Below, piece after piece: positions 1 through 6,909 of a stretch of 28,866 nt of DNA. The DNA lies in the IMG/VR virus record IMGVR_UViG_3300041809_001481, positions 1 to 28,866 of that record; one strand, written 5' to 3'. Each line of letters opens with the position of its first letter. The first letter of the stretch is position 1. The stretch is from a virus. The notes below the pieces were generated by a model. That model saw only the letters and a program-made list of their open reading frames with translations, was not told where the DNA came from and made no database searches. The position numbers and the translations under genes are program-made.

Positions 1-284
1 ATATCCAGCACGGCCATTCTATGATTGTCACTCGCATCGTCGCTGTCTCCGTATGCATCAATTAAAAATTTTGTCTCTACAGGAACATCCGATTCCAAAA
101 GCGATGGGTCACCGTATCTGTATTTTTCTACCTTCTCAAGCGCCTGACCATAGATCGATTTATACTTTCCTCCGGGTTTCTTCCTGTACGCATATTGTTG
201 ATATTTTACGCAGACGTACCCGTTTGCATCATCAATGAGATGAACCTTCGCGGCTTTACGATCATAATAGACAGCTTGATACAT
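1..284 (-). CDS. DNA polymerase family B, N-terminal fragment
   Basis: Start of a gene that leaves the window at its 3' end; 94 complete codons are visible with no stop. The product would be the phage replicative DNA polymerase (T4 gp43 role). The N-terminal region carries the pattern I know from phage family B polymerases: a basic-aromatic stretch ending KYKSIYG (like YKDIYG in T4 gp43), then ESDVPVETKFLID, an AYGDSDD turn, and the hydrophobic strand HRMAVLD at the very edge, which is where the Exo I motif (D-I-E) of the 3'-5' exonuclease should begin. The catalytic palm is outside the window. The ATG at 284 has only a weak AGGTG two bases upstream of it. It is the last gene visible in the minus-strand series, 32 bases after the kinase stop. 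The assignment rests on recalled family patterns, not on a search. Confidence 0.8.
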   Translation of the reverse strand, partial: MYQAVYYDRKAAKVHLIDDANGYVCVKYQQYAYRKKPGGKYKSIYGQALEKVEKYRYGDPSLLESDVPVETKFLIDAYGDSDDASDNHRMAVLD

Positions 285-316
285 ACACCTACATCATAAC
301 AGAGATACACCGCCCG

Positions 317-769
317 TCAAGACTTTATCGTTACAGTCTTGTCGAACCCCTCAGACTTTGTTGGCACAATAAGCTTTGATACTTGCCTATCGATAACCCA
401 GTCAGGCACTTTCCTTAATCGAGAGTTGTTCCTCTGTTTTGCAACTTCTGGCGAAACATTAATAAAATACGCGATGACCTCGGCGTTGTTGGCTTTACCA
501 ATATTAATCCAGTCCTTGCGCTCCTTGGGATTTAAACTGGTAGCGTCAATGATTGCATTCTTTCCTTGGGCCAAATAATCATTTACCCGCTTTTTTGCAA
601 CCTGAAACACTCGACCGTTTTGCGTCTGATCGTCAGCCGTTCCTGTCAATTCTACACGAATTGCGTCGGTCTCCACCAATTCTGCATTAAGTGAAGTTTT
701 AAGGCCGTGTGCGAACGTGCTCTTTCCAGAGCCACTTATTCCTACCATAACTGCTAACTTAGATTGCAT
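317..769 (-). CDS. Polynucleotide-kinase-like P-loop ATPase (150 aa)
   Basis: A small P-loop kinase of the T4 PseT/AAA_33 type, which transfers a phosphate from ATP to nucleic acid 5' ends or small substrates. Walker A is GISGSGKST at residues 10-18, followed by ETDAIR (33-38, the substrate aspartate position), DATSLNPKERK (75-85, equivalent to the ATNLN-type motif of this family) and an arginine lid QRNNSRLRKVP (112-122) with the common family ending EGFD. At 150 residues it is only the kinase domain: the C-terminal 3'-phosphatase of T4 Pnk is absent. I chose the ATG at 769 because the P-loop then starts at residue 10; the open frame continues to 859 but that extension overlaps the end of the upstream gene. 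The substrate cannot be told from sequence; RNA/DNA end repair is inferred from the family. Confidence 0.8.
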   Translation of the reverse strand: MQSKLAVMVGISGSGKSTFAHGLKTSLNAELVETDAIRVELTGTADDQTQNGRVFQVAKKRVNDYLAQGKNAIIDATSLNPKERKDWINIGKANNAEVIAYFINVSPEVAKQRNNSRLRKVPDWVIDRQVSKLIVPTKSEGFDKTVTIKS

Positions 770-800
770 GCCGGTATTTGAAACAGAATTTATACGGATG

Positions 801-1142
801 TCAATCCAGTAATCCAAAAGTCGGAGTCGGAGTCGGCGCAGGAATAAACAACGGTGCATTGCTCAAAAGAGTCCATCCATATGGCGTGCCAGCAATCGTA
901 TTTTTGACATACAGGTACGATCCGGTGTAATAGCTCAACAACTGCGTGTCTGTCTGTGTTAGATAATAACTCGAAACACTACTTGGTTGAAATTGAACGC
1001 TTTCCCACGCATTGCACACCGACCCCGATGTGTTGAGCTTATAAAAGTTATTATTCTTATAAAAGAGTGCACCCTGCGGTGCATCGACAAGTCCCTCGGG
1101 ATTCCCGTCCGGTGGAATATTGGTAGTGTAAATTATACTCAT
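801..1142 (-). CDS. Hypothetical protein, possibly virion-associated (113 aa)
   Basis: Unrecognised protein. The N-terminal part reads PDGNPEGLVDAPQGALFYKN, resembling the small repeat-poor proteins that decorate phage virions or fibres, where a short phrase like 'APQGALFYKNN-FYKLNTSG' forms beta hairpins. The middle is Ser/Thr/Tyr-rich and the end is a PTPTPTFG tail. No membrane segment, no signal peptide and only one cysteine. It sits 15 bases after the stop of the small membrane protein and 31 bases before the kinase start, so it is probably co-transcribed with both. Structural role is only an impression from composition. Confidence 0.6.
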   Translation of the reverse strand: MSIIYTTNIPPDGNPEGLVDAPQGALFYKNNNFYKLNTSGSVCNAWESVQFQPSSVSSYYLTQTDTQLLSYYTGSYLYVKNTIAGTPYGWTLLSNAPLFIPAPTPTPTFGLLD

Positions 1143-1157
1143 TACACCACATAATTA

Positions 1158-1370
1158 TCATTTCACAGAGGTTTCCTCATCAGTTTGTTCCTCATTTTCC
1201 GATGGTGGATATCCCCGGAATAGAGTTGGCAAGGTTTGATTTACAAACTCCCTGATTGCCTCAATCAACGCCAGCACCACCAAAGTGCCAAGCGATGCTA
1301 TTATAATAACAAAGAAAAATTGGGCCAGTATTGGCCAACCTCTTATCATGGTTAGGAATGCGCTGATCAT
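1158..1370 (-). CDS. Small single-pass membrane protein (70 aa)
   Basis: Unrecognised small protein with one clear hydrophobic helix, from about residue 12 to 37 (ILAQFFFVIIIASLGTLVV and following), then an amphipathic linker and an acidic tail (ENEEQTDEETS). Its ATG overlaps the TGA of the preceding gene as ATGA, so translation is likely coupled. The layout, short N-terminus, one TM helix and a charged C-terminus, would suit a phage inner-membrane accessory such as a spanin- or lysis-regulator-like protein, but nothing identifies a specific role. Confidence 0.7.
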   Translation of the reverse strand: MISAFLTMIRGWPILAQFFFVIIIASLGTLVVLALIEAIREFVNQTLPTLFRGYPPSENEEQTDEETSVK

Positions 1371-1693
1371 GCTTTATTTTTATCCGGTTCTGATTGTTTT
1401 CGTTTATCTTCCGCCGATGGGTTCCAGTTGAATAACACAGGCGGTGTTTTCTTTCTCCACCCTTGCGTGCCATCACGTTCAAAATACCACAATACACATG
1501 GCCTGCGCTTAAATTCGGTCACTTCCTTGTTTATTGCGCGGATCGTACCAACCACGAGATTTAAGCTTCCATACGAAATCGGCTCGCCCATATCCGAATC
1601 GTACAGGGCATATGTTGATTCCTCTAAATTAAACCAATAAAAGACGGTTTCCTTTGAATCAATTTTCTTTAAATGGAGCGGCTTCTGTTTCAT
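1367..1693 (-). CDS. Hypothetical protein (108 aa)
   Basis: Unrecognised soluble protein with a mixed alpha/beta look in residues 1-90 (alternating aromatic strands such as VFYWFNLEESTYALYD) and a basic, lysine-rich tail (DKRKQSEPDKNKA). No membrane segment. It is the first gene after a strong hairpin and starts three bases after a CTATTTATA motif, so it may begin a small transcription unit that runs through the membrane protein (ATGA overlap). No ribosome binding site of the AGGA kind precedes the ATG. Confidence 0.65.
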   Translation of the reverse strand: MKQKPLHLKKIDSKETVFYWFNLEESTYALYDSDMGEPISYGSLNLVVGTIRAINKEVTEFKRRPCVLWYFERDGTQGWRKKTPPVLFNWNPSAEDKRKQSEPDKNKA

Positions 1694-1696
1694 GTG

Positions 1697-1705
1697 TATA
1701 AATAG
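1697..1705 (-). promoter_or_regulatory. CTATTTATA motif before gene at 1693
   Basis: The minus strand reads CTATTTATA, three bases before the ATG at 1693 and directly after a 12-bp hairpin. The same nonamer occurs at 9150, 19426 and 26002, with a one-base variant at 18084, always intergenic and in the same orientation. Likely a phage promoter or start-region element; function is inferred. Confidence 0.45.
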
Positions 1706-1737
1706 TCAACCGCCGAGATTAATTCCTCGGCGGTTGA
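1706..1737 (-). terminator. Strong hairpin, probable terminator
   Basis: Perfect 12-bp inverted repeat (TCAACCGCCGAG / CTCGGCGGTTGA) with an 8-base loop, lying 37 bases after the stop of the gene ending at 1775. It is GC-rich in the stem but on the minus strand is followed by CTATTTATA instead of a U-run, so it may be an imperfect terminator, an RNA-processing hairpin or a 5' stabiliser of the next mRNA. Confidence 0.55.
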
Positions 1738-1774
1738 TTAGTACACTAAAAACCAACAATACAAAACTCCATGC

Positions 1775-2200
1775 TTATTCCGTTGGTCCCGGCTGTGCAG
1801 CGGCAACTGGTGTCGCGGCGGTGTCCACCGTTTCCTTGGGTGCGGTTGCGGGAACAACAGCTTTGGGCTGTTTCTTCTCAACCTTTACCTCGGCCACGGT
1901 CACAGCAGTGTTTCCTCCCTCGGTTGGGGGAAGTACACCAGCGGCGGTGGCGTTGGCAAGCAACTCAGCACTCGGGTTTGCCTTGGCAAACACTAGCTTC
2001 GGGCGACCGATTGCTGGTTTGATTTTTCCAATGACAACGAGTTCCTTTGTTTCATCAACCGCTTTGTTGACGCGAAACCGAAGCGTGATGTTCACGACAT
2101 CGGGATACTTTTTCTGGATATCGTCAATCGTGAAATGCGTGGTAGGCCACTCAATCTTTGCTGTCGGTTTCTTTCCTGACTTATTTATTTTATTTGCCAT
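1775..2200 (-). CDS. Hypothetical protein with winged-helix-like N-terminus (141 aa)
   Basis: Residues 18-75 look like a small winged-helix fold: a helix FTIDDIQKKYP, a second helix NITLRFRVNKAVDE, then a beta wing ELVVIGKIKPAIGRPKLVF. This order (helix, NITLR-type helix, VIG...GRP..VF) is a pattern I associate with small phage DNA-binding proteins. The remaining half is an alanine/proline/threonine-rich tail (TAATPVAAAQPG) that is probably disordered. It lies 39 bases after rIIB and may share its transcript. DNA binding is inferred; the actual target is unknown. Confidence 0.65.
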   Translation of the reverse strand: MANKINKSGKKPTAKIEWPTTHFTIDDIQKKYPDVVNITLRFRVNKAVDETKELVVIGKIKPAIGRPKLVFAKANPSAELLANATAAGVLPPTEGGNTAVTVAEVKVEKKQPKAVVPATAPKETVDTAATPVAAAQPGPTE

Positions 2201-2239
2201 ATATTTTATATTATGTTGAACGTTATAATGCTTGTGATC

Positions 2240-3259
2240 TTAGGCGTCCAAGTAACCGTCTGCATATCCGGCCTTAAACTCGTCGCTCGCCTCTGATGGA
2301 AGACCGTACCCCCAAACCGTGCCATCGTTTTTATCTGTCACGCCTGCGGTGTACCCCTCGTCGTACTCTGACTGGTCCGTATCCTCATCCTCGCCATCGG
2401 GATCGTCCGCATCCGGCTCGTCGTCGTCCTCGGGATAAGAATCGGCGGGTTTCTCGAAATCGGGCGCAAGTGTCTCGGCCTTGGCTGTGTAAACAACCTT
2501 GTCCAATTCCTTCACGACATCCTTGATTTCTGAAACCACGGTGTACTGGCTGACCCGCATCTTGGGATGCCCCGCATAAAGAGGAACGCTAACAACATCC
2601 TTGGGATTCACTTTGACGAGAAGCAACCTGTTGCCACCCTCAGAGACGACCGCTCCCTTGACGAAATGGCCATATTGCACAACATAGTCCAACGCGCCAA
2701 CGTGCAACCCTGTGGAGCAGTCACGCTCATAAACCTCGTCAACCATGTTGCGAGGCATGCTCGGCGTAGCACCAATACTATTGTCGATGGTGCCACTGTA
2801 GATATCCTTGTAATCGTTGCGGACAGCCTTGTACGCAAGGAAGCAGCCATCGTCGGTGATCGGAAGGCCGTAGTTCTCAAGGAATGTATACGTTTCGTTG
2901 ACCGCACGATTCGAGGGATTTTGAAGAAGGTTCTCAAGGAATTTGATCATGTGATCAAACTTGAATCCCTCATTCATCATCCGAAGAATGCGATTGGTGA
3001 GAGTATTGTGAAGTTCAAATGAACCATAGAACACAACACCATTTTCAACCCTAATCTGGCCGCTGGCGTATTGCACGACAGCCTTTGCCACGTTGATAAG
3101 AGTTTCGAGGCCATCGGTCTCACCCGTCTTGAGGGCGTCGATGACTTTGTTATAATTCGGGTGATCGGTTGCAACAGTCATGCACTCGCCATTGAGGTAG
3201 AGTGTAATGGAACCATTCGTTTTGATGGTGTAGGGAACGTTAGTATTGGTATTGCTCAT
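2240..3259 (-). CDS. rIIB: RIIB-like protein (339 aa)
   Basis: Homologue of the phage protein usually annotated rIIB, partner of rIIA. The diagnostic core is at residues 137-195: DDGCFLAYKAVRNDYKD, MPRNMVDE and CSTGLHVGALDYV, which is the conserved RIIB-type domain. Upstream is a largely helical N-terminus; downstream is a highly acidic stretch at about 273-300 (EDDDEPDADDPDGEDEDTD) and a C-terminal Gly/Tyr/Asp-rich end with two similar units (YDEGYTAG and FKAGYADG). In T4, rIIA and rIIB act together at the membrane in superinfection/lambda-Rex exclusion phenotypes; the biochemistry is unclear. The gene follows rIIA by 61 bases, and that gap contains a good sigma70-like promoter, so it can be transcribed separately. 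Confidence 0.85.
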   Translation of the reverse strand: MSNTNTNVPYTIKTNGSITLYLNGECMTVATDHPNYNKVIDALKTGETDGLETLINVAKAVVQYASGQIRVENGVVFYGSFELHNTLTNRILRMMNEGFKFDHMIKFLENLLQNPSNRAVNETYTFLENYGLPITDDGCFLAYKAVRNDYKDIYSGTIDNSIGATPSMPRNMVDEVYERDCSTGLHVGALDYVVQYGHFVKGAVVSEGGNRLLLVKVNPKDVVSVPLYAGHPKMRVSQYTVVSEIKDVVKELDKVVYTAKAETLAPDFEKPADSYPEDDDEPDADDPDGEDEDTDQSEYDEGYTAGVTDKNDGTVWGYGLPSEASDEFKAGYADGYLDA

Positions 3260-3282
3260 ATAGTTTTACTTGTTGATTGTTG

Positions 3283-3313
3283 ATTATATTATGTGGAGTT
3301 TATCAAATGTCAA
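3283..3313 (-). promoter_or_regulatory. Sigma70-like promoter upstream of rIIB
   Basis: On the minus strand a perfect TTGACA (-35) lies at 3313-3308, followed after 16 bases by TAATAT, or after 19 bases by a perfect TATAAT at 3288-3283. The overlapping -10 choices make the exact start uncertain. It sits in the 61-base gap between rIIA and rIIB and would drive rIIB with host RNA polymerase, consistent with early expression. Confidence 0.6.
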
Positions 3314-3320
3314 ACATATT

Positions 3321-5498
3321 TTAGCTGTTTTTGTCGATAAAATTGATGATATTGGCGAGGGTGCGAACCTTGGTATTATCATAGCAATATTCTTCGAATG
3401 CGTCAAAAATACCCATGTACTTCTTGTTAAGGACGTTCTTCAACGCATCGAGGTCGATTGGATCGTCGGTATGCTTCTTTGCCGTGATCCCAAAGAGACT
3501 ATAAAAATCTTCCAACGACTCAGCCTTACCAGCCTTATTATACACCGCCATAAACGACTGAAACAATTCCTTCGTCTCTTTGTTCTCAAAATTTGAGATA
3601 AGCCCTTTGTAATTGAAGAAAATTTTGTACAACGAAGAATGCTCGTGTATCTGAGTGTAGTAGTTCTCTAAGTGATACGCCTCTTCGTACTTCTCCTTGT
3701 TTTTAATAACCACCTTCTTGACCTCGGCAACAATGTTCACCCACTTGCCAACCTTGAGAAGATTCTGATTCTTCTTGTTGATGCCATACACGACCGTCTG
3801 GCCCTCATTCAATTTGTAGCTCACAAATTCCCTGAGAATATTGTCCAGTTGGTGTTTGATCTTCTTGTCGCCCCACATTGCCTCGTTATAAAAGTAATCG
3901 ACGTAATAATACGTCTTTGTCGAATCGATAGTCTCGGCTCGCCTACTCCAACGGTAGTGTGCGGAATTATTGTACGATGTTGCCGATATGGTGGCGGGAA
4001 TCTCCGCATACCAAATCTCGTCGGTGCTCGCCGTCCTCTTTGCGCGAGGAACAACTGGCGGTTTCGGGAGTGCCTCGATTTCCATTACGATGCTGTCGGC
4101 CCATCCGAAGTGTTTCTTGTGGGCAAAAAACGTCGCAGCACCCGGAGACAAATCGGTGATGACATAACAGATCGGAAAATTTGTGGCAGAAAGACTCTTG
4201 ATAAAATGACGAAAACGAGCTATCTTGATTCTGCCCCCGTTGGTGTAGAAAAACAACACCTTGCGGTCCTTGTGAGCATAATAAGTGCTGCTACGACGAA
4301 GTTTTCCCGTCGGAGAATCTATCGCGTACAACTGAAACAGTGGAAGGGAAGTGTTAACACTGAGAAGTTTTGCGTCAGCATGCACTGTCGTAACATTGAT
4401 GCGGCTCGAATTGACCTCTTTGTTATTAAACTTAATCGGGATGTTTCCGATGATGTTTCGAAGGCTGTAATAAACACTGCCATAGCTGTTGTATTTATCC
4501 TCCAATTCCATTGCTTCCCACAGAGTGGTAGGAATCTCGACCGAGTTCATCACCATGGACTTCAATTCCTTAGTGGCGTCAATGGCGGCATGAATTATGG
4601 CCCGCGTAGTGCTGTTATCATCCTCATATTGAAGCTGTTCCTTGTTTGGTGCAACCTCAAGATCACCGATATTGAAAAAGAAATCGAATGAGCCATTATT
4701 AAGGGCCGATTCGACCAAATTAGAATTCACAGGACCGAGTTTGTATATCGCCGTTCGCAGAGCATTCGAAGATATAGGGTAGCAGTAATTACCCATAAAA
4801 GCATTGCACCCATGAGAATAGGTGTTAGCAGACTTGCGAAGTGCCCAATTCTTTCCCTTGTAGAGATATTCCCGCTCGGGATAAATGATGCTGGCCCCCT
4901 TAATCACTGGCCGGAAACGAAATGGCTCAAATGCGCGAGTGATCTTGTCCACCCACATGCTGATATCAGACAATTTGACACCAAACTTGACTTCCAACCC
5001 GCTGTGGTCTGCCGAGTCTTCGGTTGCGATATGGACAATGTTCGGGCTTCCCGTTTCGTCAATGAAACAGCTATACACATGCTTCCTACCGTTATACCAC
5101 GAGGTTACGTTAAAATTGTCCGTGTAATTGAAGGGCGTCTTGCTCCCAAGCCCCATACAACCATCACTGTCATTCTCGCCCGTTTTAGTGCTCTCGAAAT
5201 AAGTCGTGTAAATTGTATCGATATCTTCGGCAGACAGGCCCGTACCAAAATCACGAATGCTAAACCACGGTTCCATCGAGTTGGGAGCGTGGACTTCAAA
5301 CATCCGATCCGTGTTGCCTTTCTTAACATGGCTGTCCCAAGCATTTGCGCCAAGCTCCCTCGGGATTGCCAGAATCGGCTCGGAATAAAATCCACTCAGG
5401 ATTTTGAACGCCTTTGCGCTGGCTTTGATCTTAAATCGGCTCGGCGCAGAGGGAATGTTGGTAACGATTGGTGAGGAGACTGTTTCAGAGATAATCAT
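3321..5498 (-). CDS. rIIA: RIIA-like GHKL ATPase (725 aa)
   Basis: RIIA homologue with an N-terminal GHKL (Bergerat) ATP-binding domain, like Hsp90/MutL/gyrase B. Numbered from the ATG at 5498: the N box is RELGANAWD (E48, N52, D55), G1 is DFGTGLS (83-89), and G2 is GCMGLGSKTPF (113-123). The remaining ~550 residues are the RIIA-specific middle and C-terminal regions, with many aromatic residues and no membrane helix. T4 RIIA is 725 residues, the same size. An alternative GTG at 5555 would add 19 residues but lies inside a perfect hairpin, so I prefer 5498; neither start has a clear Shine-Dalgarno. It follows the cysteine peptidase and precedes rIIB. Role with RIIB in exclusion/membrane control is from T4 knowledge. 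Confidence 0.9.
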   Translation of the reverse strand: MIISETVSSPIVTNIPSAPSRFKIKASAKAFKILSGFYSEPILAIPRELGANAWDSHVKKGNTDRMFEVHAPNSMEPWFSIRDFGTGLSAEDIDTIYTTYFESTKTGENDSDGCMGLGSKTPFNYTDNFNVTSWYNGRKHVYSCFIDETGSPNIVHIATEDSADHSGLEVKFGVKLSDISMWVDKITRAFEPFRFRPVIKGASIIYPEREYLYKGKNWALRKSANTYSHGCNAFMGNYCYPISSNALRTAIYKLGPVNSNLVESALNNGSFDFFFNIGDLEVAPNKEQLQYEDDNSTTRAIIHAAIDATKELKSMVMNSVEIPTTLWEAMELEDKYNSYGSVYYSLRNIIGNIPIKFNNKEVNSSRINVTTVHADAKLLSVNTSLPLFQLYAIDSPTGKLRRSSTYYAHKDRKVLFFYTNGGRIKIARFRHFIKSLSATNFPICYVITDLSPGAATFFAHKKHFGWADSIVMEIEALPKPPVVPRAKRTASTDEIWYAEIPATISATSYNNSAHYRWSRRAETIDSTKTYYYVDYFYNEAMWGDKKIKHQLDNILREFVSYKLNEGQTVVYGINKKNQNLLKVGKWVNIVAEVKKVVIKNKEKYEEAYHLENYYTQIHEHSSLYKIFFNYKGLISNFENKETKELFQSFMAVYNKAGKAESLEDFYSLFGITAKKHTDDPIDLDALKNVLNKKYMGIFDAFEEYCYDNTKVRTLANIINFIDKNS

Positions 5499-5539
5499 GA
5501 TGGTTTTTGTTGGTACATCGCCAACAATGGGGATCGGAT

Positions 5540-5562
5540 ATAAAAAGTCAAGCACTTTTTAT
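5540..5562 (-). terminator. AT-rich hairpin between peptidase and rIIA
   Basis: Perfect 9-bp inverted repeat ATAAAAAGT / ACTTTTTAT with a 5-base loop, 20 bases after the peptidase stop. The flanking A- and T-tracts make it look like a weak terminator that could work in both directions. It also contains the GTG that could extend rIIA, an argument against that start. Confidence 0.5.
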
Positions 5563-5581
5563 CGTTTCACTAATTTTTTTA

Positions 5582-6358
5582 TTACCTGCGAATTGTCCAA
5601 AAATCCTGTGCTAAATCGGGATTCTTGATGTAATCGAACGGCATTGTAAAATAACCGTCCATGCCCCACTCTTTGCCCCAACTATTTCTGACAATTATAA
5701 TTTTCTTGTCCATGTCATATCCCACACCACACACAGCGTGGCCACCTTGAAATTGCTCCGTCGCTGCTGGAAGGTTTAACACCCCCGTCGTGGCCACCGA
5801 TACGCTTTCAAATTCGTCATAAACCATAAATCCAAACACAAATGGGTAGCCGTCAGCCAGACATTTGATCATATCTGGAAATGAGTCGAGCCTGTGATAT
5901 TCCGTAATCTTGTGCGTGGCCCCATCTGCATAGCACTCGTCGGATGGTTTGATGGTGAATTTATTTACATCATACACCCACTTTGTCTCGTTGCAAGCAC
6001 CGAACGATGCCGCCGATTTAATGGCGTCCCGCAATGTGCCGCCACAGTCTTCCGTCGCCCTACCTTCCAGATCGCGGGTATTATAATACACAAACAGTCG
6101 GCTAAAGTATTCAAAATTGGTTGTCATGGGACGCACGCCATCTTTAATCTCCAAATATTCCAAGTCTCCAACGGTTGCGTTGGCCGTGCAAGAACCTAGC
6201 GTTGATTGGTCCTCCACCGGAGAACAGTTTTCTCGCAAATCACTCCGCGTAGGTACACCTAACAAATTAGGCGCCCCAAAGGTCATCACTTTGTCTCTGC
6301 CGTCCGTCCTGTCTTTTCTCCATCCATAGCGGTGTATTTTGTGCGATTGCATAGGCAT
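5582..6358 (-). CDS. Papain-like (C1A) cysteine peptidase (258 aa)
   Basis: Papain-family peptidase with all active-site positions intact. From the ATG at 6358: oxyanion-hole Gln51 and nucleophile Cys57 in VEDQSTLGSCTANA, catalytic His207 in GGHAVCGVGYD, and Asn226 in VRNSWGKEWGMDGYF. At 258 residues it is a bare catalytic domain with a short N-terminal segment (about 40 residues) that could act as a minimal propeptide; no signal peptide is visible, so it would act inside the infected cell or in the virion. It starts its own unit after a strong terminator and lies directly before rIIA. Substrate unknown: virion maturation, host-protein cleavage and escape from defence are all possible. An ATG two codons downstream is an equal start candidate. 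Confidence 0.88.
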   Translation of the reverse strand: MPMQSHKIHRYGWRKDRTDGRDKVMTFGAPNLLGVPTRSDLRENCSPVEDQSTLGSCTANATVGDLEYLEIKDGVRPMTTNFEYFSRLFVYYNTRDLEGRATEDCGGTLRDAIKSAASFGACNETKWVYDVNKFTIKPSDECYADGATHKITEYHRLDSFPDMIKCLADGYPFVFGFMVYDEFESVSVATTGVLNLPAATEQFQGGHAVCGVGYDMDKKIIIVRNSWGKEWGMDGYFTMPFDYIKNPDLAQDFWTIRR

Positions 6359-6378
6359 GATATGTTTCAAAATAACTA

Positions 6379-6390
6379 TGGTATATACCA
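6379..6390. promoter_or_regulatory. 12-bp palindrome before the peptidase gene
   Basis: Perfect palindrome TGGTATATACCA, 21 bases upstream of the peptidase ATG and immediately after the terminator of the previous gene. Its position suits an operator or part of a promoter, but no protein is known to bind it. Confidence 0.3.
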
Positions 6391-6397
6391 ACAAAAA

Positions 6398-6419
6398 GCC
6401 TCGTGAAATCTCACGAGGC
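6398..6419 (-). terminator. Rho-independent terminator after gene 6446-6889
   Basis: Perfect 9-bp stem GCCTCGTGA / TCACGAGGC with a 4-base loop, followed on the minus strand by TTTTTGTT. Classical intrinsic terminator ending the unit that contains the Pth2-like gene and the 147-residue protein. Confidence 0.85.
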
Positions 6420-6445
6420 CAGTGTATTTGATTTAAATTTCTGCG

Positions 6446-6889
6446 TTATGCAGGAACCAGTTCTTTTTGCTTTCGCAGCACGTATTGCGCATGGGACTTC
6501 AACTTTCCAGCCTTGCGGACAATGAGCATATGCCACACAAGATAGAGGGAGAAGGAACTATAACATGGTGGATTATATGCAGCCAAGAATTGCTTGACGA
6601 GAGTTCCATAGCGATTTATATCTTCCACGGTGAACTTCGGGAGCGAATCAAGCTTCTTCTGGTAATACGCAATCTTTTCCGGTCTGATGCAACCGTTCTT
6701 TTTGTATTCCCACGTGTCAAACTTATATTGTGTCATTACAAGTTTAAAGTCCGACTTCCACTGATCCACCCATGCAAGATATTCCTCCTTCGTGGTGAAA
6801 GGTAGCTTTGAAACTTGGTTCATCGCCAGTTGTATAAACAACTCTTCAAAAGTTGTTGTTTTCTTATTCCTGTTTATTAACGAGTTCAT
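6446..6889 (-). CDS. Hypothetical protein (147 aa)
   Basis: Unrecognised, mostly helical, basic protein with several aromatic residues (for example WVDQWKSDFKLVMTQYKF at 41-58). The start is decided by the strong ribosome binding site AAAGGA eight to nine bases before the ATG at 6889; the frame is open further upstream to 7069, but that part lies over the Pth2-like gene in another frame and is a shadow. It is the last gene before a strong terminator and follows the Pth2-like stop by 20 bases. No membrane helix or catalytic motif seen. Confidence 0.7.
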   Translation of the reverse strand: MNSLINRNKKTTTFEELFIQLAMNQVSKLPFTTKEEYLAWVDQWKSDFKLVMTQYKFDTWEYKKNGCIRPEKIAYYQKKLDSLPKFTVEDINRYGTLVKQFLAAYNPPCYSSFSLYLVWHMLIVRKAGKLKSHAQYVLRKQKELVPA

Positions 6890-6909
6890 ATGATGTATCC
6901 TTTTTGTTA

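Noticed and set aside
770-859. Longer kinase starting at 859
   Set aside because: The added residues overlap the preceding gene and are compositionally odd (Arg/Leu-rich); the P-loop sits at the usual distance from the ATG at 769.
1697-1705. T4-type late promoter (TATAAATA) driving the plus strand
   Set aside because: The exact match is on the plus strand, but there is no plus-strand gene anywhere in the window; the minus-strand reading is treated as the functional one.
3672-4691. Long plus-strand open frame opposite rIIA
   Set aside because: It mirrors rIIA codons, has no recognisable motif and no start signal; rIIA has full GHKL motifs.
5499-5555. GTG start extending rIIA by 19 residues
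   Set aside because: The GTG lies within a perfect 9-bp hairpin and has no ribosome binding site; the ATG at 5498 gives the same length as T4 RIIA.
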